A DNA stretch of 64,000 nt. Source: Phytophthora quininea (taxonomy: Eukaryota; Oomycota; Peronosporomycetes; Peronosporales; Peronosporaceae). Below, piece after piece: positions 12,472-23,594 of this stretch (position 1 is its first letter; each line of letters opens with the position of its first letter). The stretch spans positions 1-64,000 of the forward strand of contig JAAVTG010000267.1 in NCBI GenBank assembly GCA_011947345.1, given 5' to 3'. A program made the translations under genes and the position numbers. Below the pieces are notes generated by a model. The model worked only from the letters and a program-made list of their open reading frames with translations. It searched no databases and was not told where the DNA came from.

Positions 12472-15400
12472 GTTCTCGTGTCAAGGCTGTCAGCCTCACA
12501 GCCTTTGATGTCCACCAAGATCCCGTCTGGACGGTCGACTCTGGCTGCACGCGCCACGTCACCTGGAACCCGCAGTGGTTCGTGAAACTCACTCCTACCT
12601 CTGGCAAGACAATTACTGTTGGAGGAAATCACCAAATCCCAATTGAGGGTAGTGGTGATGTGGAGCTGAAGATCCAAGACACCAAGGGCAAGGAAAGAGT
12701 GATCATTCTCAACAACGTGCTGTATGCACCTGAGCTGAAGTTCAACTTACTGTCGGTCCGCCAGGCTGTTGGTAACGACTTCAAGATCAACTTCCCCACT
12801 TCAAAGAAGTGCTCTCTTTCTTCGCTCATCGTGTGAAATTTGAGGCCAAAACTGGAGATGACTCGCACCTCTACCAGTTCCATGCCAAACCCGCCAACAA
12901 CACTGGTGTAGCTCTTGCAGCCACCTCGGGTAAGTCGAACGATATTCTACTATGGCATAAACGAATGGGGCACCCTAACTTTGGCATTTTGCAGGATCTG
13001 GCTAAGAAAGACACCGTCTTGGATATGGGACTTTCAAGCTTCGATCCCAAAGCAGACTACTTCTGCTCCTCTTGCATCTACGCTAAGTCCCATCGTAATC
13101 CTTTCAATAAAAGAACGGTTGAGCGTGCCAAATTTCCCCTTGAAAAAGTTCACACCGATATGGCTGGACCTCTTCCAGTGTCGACTCTGTCGGGATGTCG
13201 ATATTTCCTCACGTTCATCGATGACTACTCTCGATACATGTTCATCTACATTATTGAGCGCAAGTCTGATCTATACGACTGCTATGAGAAATTCAGAAAA
13301 ACTGCACGGAGCATGTTCAGCGCCGACATTGGCACCCTGGAATACCAATCCAACCTCCATGACGTTGACGTAAAAACCTTCAGAGCGACAATGCTCGTGA
13401 GTACGAAAACTGGGGAAAATCATCTTCGACAAGTACAGCACACATGCTCAATTCACTAATGCGTATACCCCGCAACAAAATGGAGTAGCAGAGAGGCGCA
13501 TGCGTACACTACTCGAGCGCACTCGCGCTTTCCTTATTGACGGAAATCTACCAAAGGTACTATGGGGAGAGTGTGTCACACACGTAGCAGACCTCCTCAA
13601 TATCACTCCAAGCTCTGTCACAGACAACATCACTCCGCATGAGAAATGGTTTGGGCGGAAACCCTCGGCAAACTATCTCAAAGTGTTTGGATGCACTGCA
13701 TACACTCATATTCCTGAGCTATACCGGGATAAACTTGACGCCCGTGCCAAAAAATGCATGTACTTGGGATTACCATCCAACAAGAAGGGATACAGATTAC
13801 TCGATACCAAAGCAAACAAAGTAATTTACAGCAGAGACGTTGTATTTCGTGAAAACGAATTCCCCACCTTGGAGTTCTTGGGTCCTAAGAGCTCGTTGAG
13901 TATTGTTAACGACACGAATAATGTTTCGAACACCCCATTACTGGGATCTCCTTCATCCCAGTCCCGCACAACCGTTCATCCAGGTCATCCAATCCTTCCG
14001 ACCTCGCGGAAGCATTGAATAAAAATGTCAGGGCTCTCACTACATCGACTGAGTCTCTTCCTACAAAAAGGCTAAGACTATGCACACACCAGTCGATGGA
14101 AACTCCCACGCGATTCTAACTGATTCGCTCGATATTGTGGACCAAAACGCTCACAAGGAGTTGATTCATACTCTTCTTGCAATCCGTCACGTATCGGAAC
14201 CCAAAACATACAGAAAGGCAATGCGTCTCCCTGAAGCTCTGGAATGGAAACGAGCAGCTCGTTCCGAGTACAAGTCTTTGATGGATAATAAGACATGGAT
14301 CCTTACAGCATTGCCGAAAGGCCGACGAGAACTCCAAAGCCGTTGGGTATTTGTCGTCAAGTACAAAGCAAACGGTGACATCGATCGTTTTAAAGCACGA
14401 TTAGTCATTAAAGGCTTCCTTCAAAAATATGGGATTGACTACGATGAAATATTCTCCCCTGTCATCCGCATGGAAGTGCTTCGCTTACTTCTTACTATCG
14501 CGGCTCTACTTGACATGGAAATCGACCAAATGGACGTCAAAACCGCTTTCCTCAATGGTTTTCTCGATGAAGAGATCTACATGGCCCAGCCGGAAGGATT
14601 CATCGTACGTGGCAAAGAACACCTCGTGTGTAAGCTACTTAAGAGCCTCTACGGCCTCAAACAAGCTCCACGAATTTGGTACCTTACCCTGAGTGCATTC
14701 CTCATCAGTCTGGGTTTTCGCAAACTCATTAAGGACCAATGTGTCTTCATGAAGACTATTGACGGCACACCTTGTTATGTCTTGGTCTATGTCGATGACC
14801 TCCTCATCATTGCACCCACTCTTGTCACAATCAACCGCATCAAGGAAGCGCTCAAACAGCGTTTCCAAATGTCTGATCTAGGAGAAGCTCAGTTCATTCT
14901 TGGCTGGTCAATTATCCGAAACCGAAAAATCGGTCACTCTTCCTTCACCAAGAAAAATACGCTACCACGGTCCTGGACCGCTTCTCTCACCTCCATGCAC
15001 ACCCGGTTACAACACCCACCGATCGGAGTGTCAAATTGACTCTCGATATGTGCCCTCAAACCGCAACAGAAGAGGATGAGATGAAGGCGATCCCGTACAG
15101 AGAGGCAGTAGGTAGCTTCATGTACTTGATGATGGGAACCAGACCAGATCTAGCTTACTTCCTACGGGAAGTGAGCCAATTCCAAGCTAATCCAGGTAAA
15201 CAACACTGGAATGCGGTTAAGAGAGGCCTAAAGTATCTAAATGGCACTCGCAGCTATGGCATCACACTGGGCGGGTTGCAAAACCTAGAGCAATTCCAGC
15301 GCCAACAATATCTAACAGCCTACACAGATGCAGACTATGCCAACTGTGTAGATACCCGACGATCTGTCGGAGGTTATGTGACGCTAATGTGTGGAAGTCC

Positions 15401-15791
15401 AATCTCATGGCAATCTAGGAAGCATCACACTGTAGTGCTATCCACAACAGAAGCAGAATACATTGCATTATGTCATTGCATACAAGAAGTTATCTTCGTA
15501 AACCTCCTCCTTAAAGAGCTAGGCTACAAAAGCCCTCATGCTATAACAGTTTATGAAGACAACCAAAGTTGTATTAAACTATCGTATAATCCTGAGTTGC
15601 ATGGTAGATCGAAACATATTGATATTCGCTACCACTTTGTTCAAGAAAAAGTTGAAAGGGAAGAGTTTACAGTACAATACTGTAATACAACAGAAATGGT
15701 TGCAGACATCTTTACTAAGTCATTAACCAAGCAGACATTTAGACATTTACGAAATGCACTTTGCACAAAATTACTAAAAGCCACACCATAA
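12468..15791 (+). CDS. pol: Copia pol: protease, integrase, RT, RNase H (frameshifted)
   Basis: Protease is recognised by WTVDSGCTRHV near 12535 (catalytic DSG). Integrase follows with an HHCC-type zinc region (LLWHKRMGHPNFG ... FCSSCIYAKSH), HTDMAGPLPVSTLSGCRYFL and the PQQNGVAERRMRTLLE motif carrying the catalytic Glu. Reverse transcriptase spans about 14200-14900 with YVDDLLIIA near 14790. RNase H (ADYANCVDTRRSVGGYV, TTEAEYIALCH, EDNQSC, RSKHIDIRYHFV) ends at 15791. Order protease-integrase-RT-RNase H is diagnostic of copia. Frame changes occur near 12830, 13400, 14020 and 15000, each consistent with one lost or gained base. With correction this would be a potentially autonomous element. 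Confidence 0.88.
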
Positions 15792-15844
15792 ATTTTGACC
15801 AATTATGTAAAGCCACATCATAAATTTTGACCAATTATGGAAAG
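15781..15844 (+). repeat. Tandem 32-bp duplication at end of pol
   Basis: Two adjacent 32 bp copies (15781-15812 and 15813-15844) share ccaca-cataaattttgacc and differ at only two positions. The first overlaps the last pol codons and the stop. Confidence 0.85.
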
Positions 15845-15894
15845 CCAAAGAAAAATTGTATTGAAAAAAATTATCCTACGTAAAAGAAATGCTC

Positions 15895-16985
15895 AAAGAG
15901 AGGCTCCGACTGTCCGCTTGCGACGGGGAATGTCCTCAATGGCATATACCCCGTCGACATACTCGAAGTAAGTGGACAATTTGTCCTCAGTATTAGCGAA
16001 AAACATGTAGTTGTCGGACTCAAAAGAGGTACTGTGAGCCCACCCGGGCACGGGCAATGCAATGTCACGTGCCCTTCTGCTGGTTGGGGCGACGCCCAAT
16101 AACCAGCAGGGCTGGCTCTCGCCGGCGGACAACTTTTCCAGCTCGACGAACTTGGCTACATCGTAGACTAGGGTTAAGGTATCGAAGCCGCTTCCCCCGA
16201 CGCTGCAGGGCCAAGTGCAGTGCGTGAGTGGAATACCCGCCAAACCGAGCGTGGCCATGATCCTTTGCTGGCTCCTTCTTCGCCAGATGCTCCAGTACTG
16301 ATTTAAGCCGCCGAGGTGTGAGGAAATCTCGAGCCTGAAGAGCGTTGTTCACGGAATATAAACCACAATAGGAGTACTTCTCAGGCAAGCAGTCTTGATT
16401 TTGGCATACATATCGTTGCCTTAACTTCATCTACAAGATAATACAACAATAAAAATGTTAGCAACGTGGATTGACGCGAAAATGCATATACATAGCATGA
16501 GAATACAACCGTATCGAGTGCTATAGAATCACAATGCTCGAGGAGCCGGGCTGCGGTCTAGGAAGCACTCGACACGGCTGCAACCACATACAAATACACT
16601 CCAGACATATAATCTACTTACAACTGGTTGTAGCGCTTGAGTAGGATGCAATCGATTGGAGAATGAGCTCCTGCATGTCATTAAACGCGGCATAAGAACC
16701 GAGTAAAGCAACCAATCTCAAAGCAATTCGCTACGTACCATAATTAATGTACAATGGCCTACAAAAATAAGTAAGAAAGTTAGCCATTTCAGAATAAGTT
16801 GTGATCTCTGGCATGGTCGCACCTCGCAACTTCTCATGAGCGTTGAAAACTCCACGCCCAGAGTTAGATGGCAGCACCCTTACCCCTGGGATAGCTGATC
16901 CTTCAGCCGGTTACTACGGCGTGCCGATGCGTGCCTCGCAGCCCCTGAAAGAAGACGACCACTCAGCACACGGGAGGCGAGAGAG
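15895..16985 (-). CDS. Antisense, apparently spliced gene in copia element; papain-fold peptidase-like
   Basis: On the strand opposite to pol, between the pol stop and the 3' LTR, is a coding-like region. The largest exon begins after a cttgtag acceptor at about 16430 and encodes CGLYSVNNALQARDFLTPRR, then GGYSTHALHLALQRRG, and, after a one-base shift near 16200, GFDTLTLVYDVAKFVELEKL, CWLLGVAP and WAHSTSFESDNYMFF. The order Cys-box, hydrophobic helix pair, then a His followed by an Asn/Asp resembles papain-fold peptidases such as Josephin or OTU proteins, but that match is by eye and weak. Upstream candidate exons include NDMQELILQSIASYS before a GTAAGTAG donor near 16638, and NAHEKLRGATMPEITTYSEM near 16800-16850. 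Phases between exons do not all agree. It may be a captured host gene or a separate nested insertion. Confidence 0.45.
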
Positions 16986-16987
16986 GC

Positions 16988-17149
16988 TGTGAACGTGGAG
17001 TACTGCGCCTCCCTACCTAAGTACGCTTCGTACTTAGATGAAGATATAGTGTATGTTCCCACTGCTAGCAACCACTTATCTTCATCAATTCACTTCTCCT
17101 TTCACCACGACTCCGACACACAAGTTCCTCCCTCATCTCTCACTGTTCA
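16988..17149 (+). repeat. 3' LTR of copia element 1
   Basis: A 162 bp direct repeat of 10928-11089. The right flank continues directly into the CRN header sequence, which proves this is the outer edge of the insertion. Confidence 0.9.
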
Positions 17150-17345
17150 GAGAAAGCCACGACGACGCCCCATCCTTCTTCGCCAGGAAGAGCTGCAACT
17201 CGTCGGCAGGAAAGTTGTACATCTTCTCCTCCTTGATTGCCTTCTTCAAATCATCCACGAAGTCGCTCTCGTCCACTCGCACCGAGAACGCGCTTCCCGC
17301 CTCACCAACAACCCTACAAAGAGCTTCACCGTCTTTCCTCCTGGC
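17150..17345 (-). pseudogene. CRN copy 1 header (ubiquitin-like), severed from its body
   Basis: Reading minus from about 17345 gives VVGEAGSAFSVRVDE, then a Lys-rich helix and ADELQLFLAKKDGASSWLS ending exactly at the copia boundary. The LQLFLAK motif is the signature of the CRN translocation/ubiquitin-like header. The start region (KTVKLF) is one base out of frame with the rest, so the initiation codon is not certain. The rest of the gene resumes at 10927 on the far side of the retrotransposon. Confidence 0.8.
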
Positions 17346-19655
17346 GGCAGATTCTTGAATGAGGAAGAAGGGACGGAGAACGTATTTAAGCGGAAATGAA
17401 GGCGTGTCACATAGACTTCCAATTTTTATTGCATTTGTAGTGGTTCTAAAACTACCCTAAGATCAAAAGACGTGGCTCTCGCTCTAAGGTGATCGAGAGG
17501 TTGCGTCGTTGAAATCGCTGCTGTCTCGAAAGCGTCCGAACCGTGCTCGCGCGATACAACCTCAACAAACATGGCCATCCGTGTTGAAGTGTTTTTGTGG
17601 CCGAGGTGATGGAAAGTCAATTTCACGTGACCACCTGTTGCAGCTTGAATATTACTGTGGGCAGGGGTCCGTGTCAGCGACAAGACCAAGGTTCAACACC
17701 TGCCGGTAGTAGTGGATCTCACTAGCAGTGACGGCGAGGGGCCGAGACGGAAGGCGAGGAATAAGCACCCGGGTGGAGGACCCGCGATCCGTACGTCGCT
17801 GAGGACTAGTGTCAGCAGGAGTGACGGACTGACGACGGCCGAACGGAGTTGGTGAACGGGTAGCAGCAGGACGGAGGGCTGCGGCAAAGGGGAATAGTTG
17901 AAGGAGGCGCGAGGTTGAAGTGGGTGATGAAACGGTTCCCGTGTGTAACAGTGCACACATACGGGGTACTGTGGTGTAGCGGGATTTATCAAAATCCGCT
18001 TCCACTGCGCCCAGACACCGACTAACGGAGGGGTCCTCCGATATCCGTGGGGATGCTGAAGTGTGCTCACCTTGTGTACCCGTCGGCGGGCTGGATCTGC
18101 TCTTCAGGTGCTTCGAGGATGCTTGATCTGTCAAGATCGAACGTCTTGGCGGGACGTGGGAGGTCAGGAGCAGCGCGGGAATCTTCACTCTGCGTCCTTG
18201 AATATTTGCCAGACCAGTAATCGCTTGGATCTACTTGGATCTGGGGCCTGGATCTTGGATCCAGGTGGAGGGTTGCCTTGAGGGGTGTGTGTCTTCCTTT
18301 TCCGTACTTGAACGCCTTCAATAGCGTGATCTTGGGGGTTGAGGGTCGATCGGTCGTCCTGGCCACGTAGTAACTCCAGTAGACCTTGGATCTGCACTTG
18401 GTACTAGTGGATCCAGATTGCGAGTGGATCTGGCCAATATATTATCCAGATCACCCGAGCGCTGCTTGATCCGCGGTGATCCCGACGTAGCTGGACTGGG
18501 CCAATGTAGATCCCTTGGTCTTATGCGCTAAGAAGGGCACTTGTGGTGTACAAGGCAAATTCGACTCTGTATTAACCAAGTTATGAGTGGATCCATTAGA
18601 GATCCCATCCCAAAACCTATCGTCTGCACCATTTCTATACCTGCCGCTGGATGTTGTCGCTTGATCAGTCCTCTGGTGTGCCAGATCCACGTCTGGAACG
18701 GCCTTGGTTGCAGATCCGGGCTACCCACGTCTGGATCCAGTGTTTCCGCGATGTACCCATGTCTGATCCGGGAATCTGAGTCTGGATCCAGCATATCGCG
18801 TTGCAGATCCGGACCACCTACGCTTGGATCCACTGCTCCCGCGGTGTACCCATGTCTGATCCGGGGATCTGAGTCCGGCTCCTGCACGCTGGGCTCCCAT
18901 ATCGCCCCATTTCCGGGAAAGCGCTTCACCACAGTACCAACTGTCTGGTACCACCGGAACTGACTGCTGACCAAGTTGAAGTGGAGACCACGGAAGATCG
19001 CAAGGACAGGTGGCACGACGGACGAGCACGTGGAGACCAAGTCCAGAGGAGCGGGTGAGCTCTGGAAGGGCTTCATTCGACTGCGCTGAGTCGACAGGCG
19101 CAAAAGGTGGTGGGTGCAGGATACGAAGAGAGTATGGAAAGTAGAAGGAAGTAGGAGTAGACTGCGGTAGCGGGCTAGGAGGGCTCCGCTGTGCGATCGC
19201 ACGGCGTTCCTCAGTCTCAATTTGGGCCGGTGAAGCTCAGGTAGAGGGACAATATACGCGTGGACTGGCGGACGCCGGTCTCACCCAAGCATCTCGGTTG
19301 TTGCGCGGGAGGTTCAGGGGCTGGGGAGACCCACCTCACCAGTGCCTGGAAGAGAAGAAGACAGTAGGCGGCGGAGTGCCGGCTGGCAGAACGCGGGGCG
19401 GTTCCACGAGTCATCGTCCCGGGCTCCGAGCTGCGAGACCGTCGGGGAGGACCGAGAAGGGCCCCTGGATTCGACGGGAACAGGCGGCCAGGTAGTGCCG
19501 GCCCCACTGAGGAGAGCAAGGAGGCCTCCGCGTCCGGACCGGTGAGGTGGTGCAGAGCGGCTCGGTTTGGATGCCCCTTCGGTCGCACGGACACAGTATC
19601 AGGAGCTCTCACGAGGAGGAAGCCGCGAAGCGTGCTCTACTGGCGTTCAGGTGAA
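17346..19655. other. Unassigned GC-rich repeat-like block interrupting DJ-1
   Basis: This 2.3 kb block lies between the CRN header and a truncated DJ-1 gene. It contains long overlapping frames on both strands that are rich in Ser, Pro, Arg and Gly with no recognised domain, and dense ggatcc/gatccgg words between about 18200 and 18900. A 93 bp tandem duplication occurs at 18708-18893. The composition resembles the long-terminal or untranslated part of a retroelement rather than a protein gene, but I found no paired LTR and no target duplication. Confidence 0.4.
18708..18893. repeat. Two tandem 93-bp units
   Basis: The unit starting ttgcagatccgg at 18708 recurs at 18801 with the shared inner block gtacccatgtctgatccggg and scattered substitutions. 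The 93 bp period is 31 codons, so frames stay open through both units on either strand. Confidence 0.75.
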
Positions 19656-19988
19656 GGCGGGAGCGCCACCAGCTCTTTGGAGTCACGCAGATGCTCGGTC
19701 CCCGGCATGCCGCCGGGACATACGATGAGTTCGTAACTCTGGCCTACGCAGCTCTCGATGGCCACATCGCCCTGCACTTTGACGCCGCGCGACATGGTGA
19801 CGACGTTGTCATTCTTGTTGCTCACTACCGCTTGCGTGACGTCCACACCGCCGCGCACCAGCACGTCAGCCAGGGAGATGGCCTCGATCTCTTCCGAGCC
19901 GTCTGCCTATAAGAAGGAGAAGCATTAGAATACCGATGGGAGTTCAGTCGATCTTTAGCCATACGATGGGGATGAGAGCTGTCGTCAT
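19637..19988 (-). pseudogene. Truncated DJ-1/PfpI-family gene (5' part only)
   Basis: Exon 1 (19988-19965) encodes MTTALIPI, a 57 nt GT-AG intron follows, and exon 2 from 19907 encodes ADGSEEIEAISLADVLVRGG, then VVTMSRGVKVQGD and YELIVCPGGMPGTEHLRDSK. This matches the N-terminal half of DJ-1 proteins, which are glyoxalase/deglycase or redox-protective enzymes. The similarity stops after ELVAL near 19655 where the unassigned block begins, and the frame ends at 19637. The nucleophile-elbow cysteine and the C-terminal half are absent from the neighbouring sequence, so the gene was truncated by insertion or rearrangement. The splice junction itself is perfectly in phase. Confidence 0.85.
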
Positions 19989-22098
19989 GGTGGAGAAGCG
20001 GGGGTCTGGGGGCGGAGGTGTCCAGCGAGCCGAGTCAGTCGAAGCATGCACAGTGAAGATCTCCGTATGTGATACTACAGGATGTACCTGCAGCCAACCC
20101 ACACTTTAAACACCTACAGTATTGGAGCATGTCCATGTATGTAGTATGATTACGACAGTTTAGCGTCATCTTCGATAGCGCCACTAAACCGTCAGTTCAC
20201 TGTTTTTGGCGAATCGACTAGCGATAGTATTCGAGCGGGTTAGGGACGGTGAAGCTCTCGACGGACGTCAGGATCATTCGCATTCCTGCCCGCGTCGCTG
20301 TCTGCAGAATTACCAACAATGCGTGTACCTTCCCATGCCCGACCCACGTGCACAAGCTCTGGCTGCTGCTGGCGCTGCTGCTCACGTCGTTCGCGCTGGT
20401 GAACGTGTTCAACTACCGAGGTTTACTCTTCAGCGCCTACTACGACCAAACCAGCGACGAGAGCAGCCAGCAGCAACAAAGAGACTCCAAGATCGTCAAC
20501 GACCTCATCACTCTGCTGCTGCTTAGCTAGCAGCAGAACCACCACCAAGCTGTAGACAACACCACCACACCAATCGCTGCGACTGCACCAGTCACCACCC
20601 CAAGCTCTACTGCAACATCACCACAACAACCGATGCTGCGAAGCATCTACCGGGGTGACGAAGACCGCAGCGAATTGCATATCATCTTCAGCATGAGCTG
20701 CAACCAAGGCCGGCGAGTGAGGACATCATGGCAACGACGAGAATCAAGGCCGCAATCGCGCAGTGAAAGGCGGGTGCCACTACTGTCACCAGCGCGGACA
20801 TTACAAGAGAGACTGTCCGATGCGGAAGCGTCACCGCGTCGAACAAAATGGTAGTCATAGTGGTTAGAGTGCTGAAGCTGCTCTTCAAGAAGACACGACA
20901 CACGGAGATCAACAAGTTCCGTCCGCTGCTGTCGCTGACTTACGGCGATAATTGAGGACAGCGGATCGGACACAATCACCGAGGATGGCTTTGCTGACTC
21001 CGATTCCGACACGATTTCGGAGTTCCGGGCAGCGAACACTGAAGCATCATCGACCGAGACGAAGACAACAGTTGAAGATGAAGGAGACGACGGATAACGT
21101 CTTTGGTGGGATATTCCTGCCGCCTACTGGCAAACTCCGCTGAAGGCCGGTGTTGCTGGTCTACGAATGACACTGACAGAAGCTGGAGTTGATGACACTG
21201 CGCAGATGACTCGCGAGCCGTTTGGATTTGGAGATATCGAGGTTGCTGCAATGATGCGTGGAGCATCTTCCATTGCTGGGTACAATGACACGTGGATCAT
21301 TGACAGCGGTTGCTCGCAGCACATTTGATTCATTCGAGAAATGTTTGACACCATTACACCGTGTGGAGGAGCTGTGACTGTCGCGACGAATGCTACGGCG
21401 CCAGTTGAAGGCGTAGGATCGGTGACGATTCACGTTTTGGACGAGGCCAACAAGATGCAAGTGCTGGTGCTGTCGATTGTGCTCTTCCTGTCGAGACTCC
21501 GCGAGAACCTCATCTCGGTGACGCAACTCGCCATGAAAGGAGTGACGTTCGATTTCCACACAACTCCGGGGAAGGTGGTGCTGCAGCGCGACGGGGTGCG
21601 TCTAGTTAGCGAGAGTCAGAATAGAGTGTGTATAATTAAGGCAGTGAACAAGGCGCAATTGGCTCTCTACGTATTTCCTCAACTCATTATTGATCTTGGG
21701 TTTTGGCCACCCATTGAAGTCGGTCCTGGAAACAATGCAGAAGAAAAGCTGGTCGCAGGCTTGAAGGTGGTTGGCTCCAGTGTGGACGGAGTTCGTATTT
21801 GTGACGCCTGTCAACCGGAAACGAAGCGCCGGTGCTCATTTCCGTCGGCGCCACGGTAGGGTGTGCTGGGTTGTAATGATGTCGTCCACAGTGACATTTG
21901 TGGGCCGGTGGGAGCGCCGTCGATGCATGGCAAGCGGTATGTGCTTCTGTTTGTGGACGTGCTCTCGCGATATTGTCACGTGTATCTGCTAGAGAAGCGC
22001 AGTGAGGTTTTCGACTGTTTTGTGCGGCATAAGGCGGTCGTGGAGAGCCACCACAACAGACCATTACGGAAGTTTATCAGCGACAATGGTGGTGAATA

Positions 22099-22696
22099 TG
22101 ACACGATATGACTTCACGTTTTTGCGTGTCAGAGCCGCTTCGCCCTGTGATTGGTTCAGATTTCAGCTGTCTCAGCTTGAAACTGCCCTGTGACGACGCC
22201 ATGGCATCTGATTCCAACTGTCAAGTGTGATTGTGGAGAGATTTGGTGTTCGCAAGCCTGCCAGCCCAGGATCCAAGTCGTGAATGGTGACTTGCCCCTG
22301 GATCCAAGCTGGTTTGCAAGGATTCGGATGTGGTTACTGAAATCCTAGAGTGTTCATGTCGGTCCAAGCACTGCAACCAAGATCGCGATGCCTGAATCTA
22401 CTATACTCAAGCCAAGACGTTTTCAAGTACCACGAAACCAAGTGGGGACATCCCGAACAAGGTGGATGCACCTGGAACCAGGCAAACCCGATCATTTCCA
22501 ATTGGCAAACGACACGTTAGCCCAGGATCTGCCTTCTATCACTTGGATCGAGGCAACGGAGACTTATGCGCCTGAAATCACGCCCTTCAGCCATGTATCC
22601 TGGCGATATCTTCCAAGATATCCATCGATAGGTCACCGGACCAAGCGTCGCCTACTCAAAAACCCTGGGCGGTTTCGGTTCACCGCCGTCGCCTCA
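22099..22696. repeat. Probable solo LTR inserted in copia 2 integrase
   Basis: The integrase motif SDNGGEY is interrupted after the bases ggtgaata. The inserted 598 bp starts TGACACG, ends GCCTCA, and is followed by aatatgtctcgg, which resumes the integrase (YVSDRFKACCEGNAIA). The flanking AATA is repeated on both sides, consistent with a 4-bp target duplication and TG...CA ends of an LTR. The inside contains several ggatccaag words and no coding domain. No partner LTR is present in the window. Confidence 0.6.
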
Positions 22697-23594
22697 AATA
22701 TGTCTCGGATCGATTCAAGGCGTGCTGCGAAGGGAATGCCATTGCGCGACACGCCACGGTAGCACATACGCCTGAGCAAAACGGGATGGCAGAAGTTCGC
22801 TTTCGAGTGCTGTTCAACAAGGTTCGGACGGTTCCTATTGATAGCAGTTCTCCGAAGAAGCTGTGGGCAGAAGCATTGCTGTCGGTCGTGTACCTGCAGA
22901 ACCGGACGATGAACACGGGTACGCAGCGGACCCCATTTGAAGCGTGGCATGGCTTTCCTCCTGATGTCTCACACCTCAGAGTATTCGGGTCGCTGGCATA
23001 TGTGTACCTGCCAATGAAGACAGCGCCCACCGCCGTGCGACGGAGCGGAGGCGGCGACCGGTCGAACAAAAGACAGAAGTTGGAGTCTCAATCTGTTCGT
23101 GGGAGTTTGTCGGGTACGCGCCGCAACAAAAGGCGTAGAAGGTGCTATATTGTTCAAGCGGAGGTGTGCTGGTATCGTGCCATGTCTCTTTCGACGAAAC
23201 CTTCTCTCCTGCAGCAGAGGAGCTGCGGCGACAGGAATTTCGGTCGCTGAGCAGTTTATTGGATGTGGACTTCAACTACTACAGCCGGTCGGCAACGAGC
23301 GAGACGGATCTACTGTTCTACCGTCAAATGTCGGATGCTGAGAAGCCCACGTCTAAGGAAATTGACTTGCTGGAGGATTTCATTAGCTTCTTTGATTCAT
23401 CGGAGGTGAATATGGCGCGGGTGCGGCCGGTGTTGCAAGACTACGACCCTGTGGCGTACGAAGTGATCGGAGGAATCTCACCACAAGTGCTTACGAAGGC
23501 ACAACAGGCGCGGAACCCAGTGCTGCACGCAGCTCGGAAGCAGCAGGAAGCAGCAGCGCTGGTGGTTTTAGAAAACATTGAGTGAAAGACAAGC

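Larger units (their letters stand above)
10928..17149 (+). mobile_element. Ty1/copia LTR retrotransposon inside CRN copy 1
   Basis: Two direct 162 bp repeats (10928-11089 and 16988-17149), both starting TGTGAACG and ending CTGTTCA, look identical base for base. The flanks carry the same GAGAAAG (10921-10927 and 17150-17156); given the GA ambiguity the true target duplication may be 5 bp GAAAG. Removing the element and one duplication restores the contiguous CRN sequence found in copy 2 near 49935. A possible primer-binding site (ggttatgagc) directly follows the 5' LTR, and a purine-rich tract (gggaggcgagagagg) precedes the 3' LTR. Internal order is gag, protease, integrase, reverse transcriptase, RNase H: copia order. 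Identical LTRs imply a recent insertion. Confidence 0.93.

Noticed and set aside
13448..13633. A short minus-strand frame in copia pol
   Set aside because: It is a shadow of the integrase PQQNGVAERR region.
18600..18900. A CRISPR-like or satellite array
   Set aside because: Only two 93-bp units exist, with no spacer-repeat alternation, and the context is eukaryotic.
19217..19612. A 131-residue Pro/Arg/Ser-rich frame in the unassigned block
   Set aside because: GC-rich composition keeps all frames open here; there is no domain or splice signal to support a gene.
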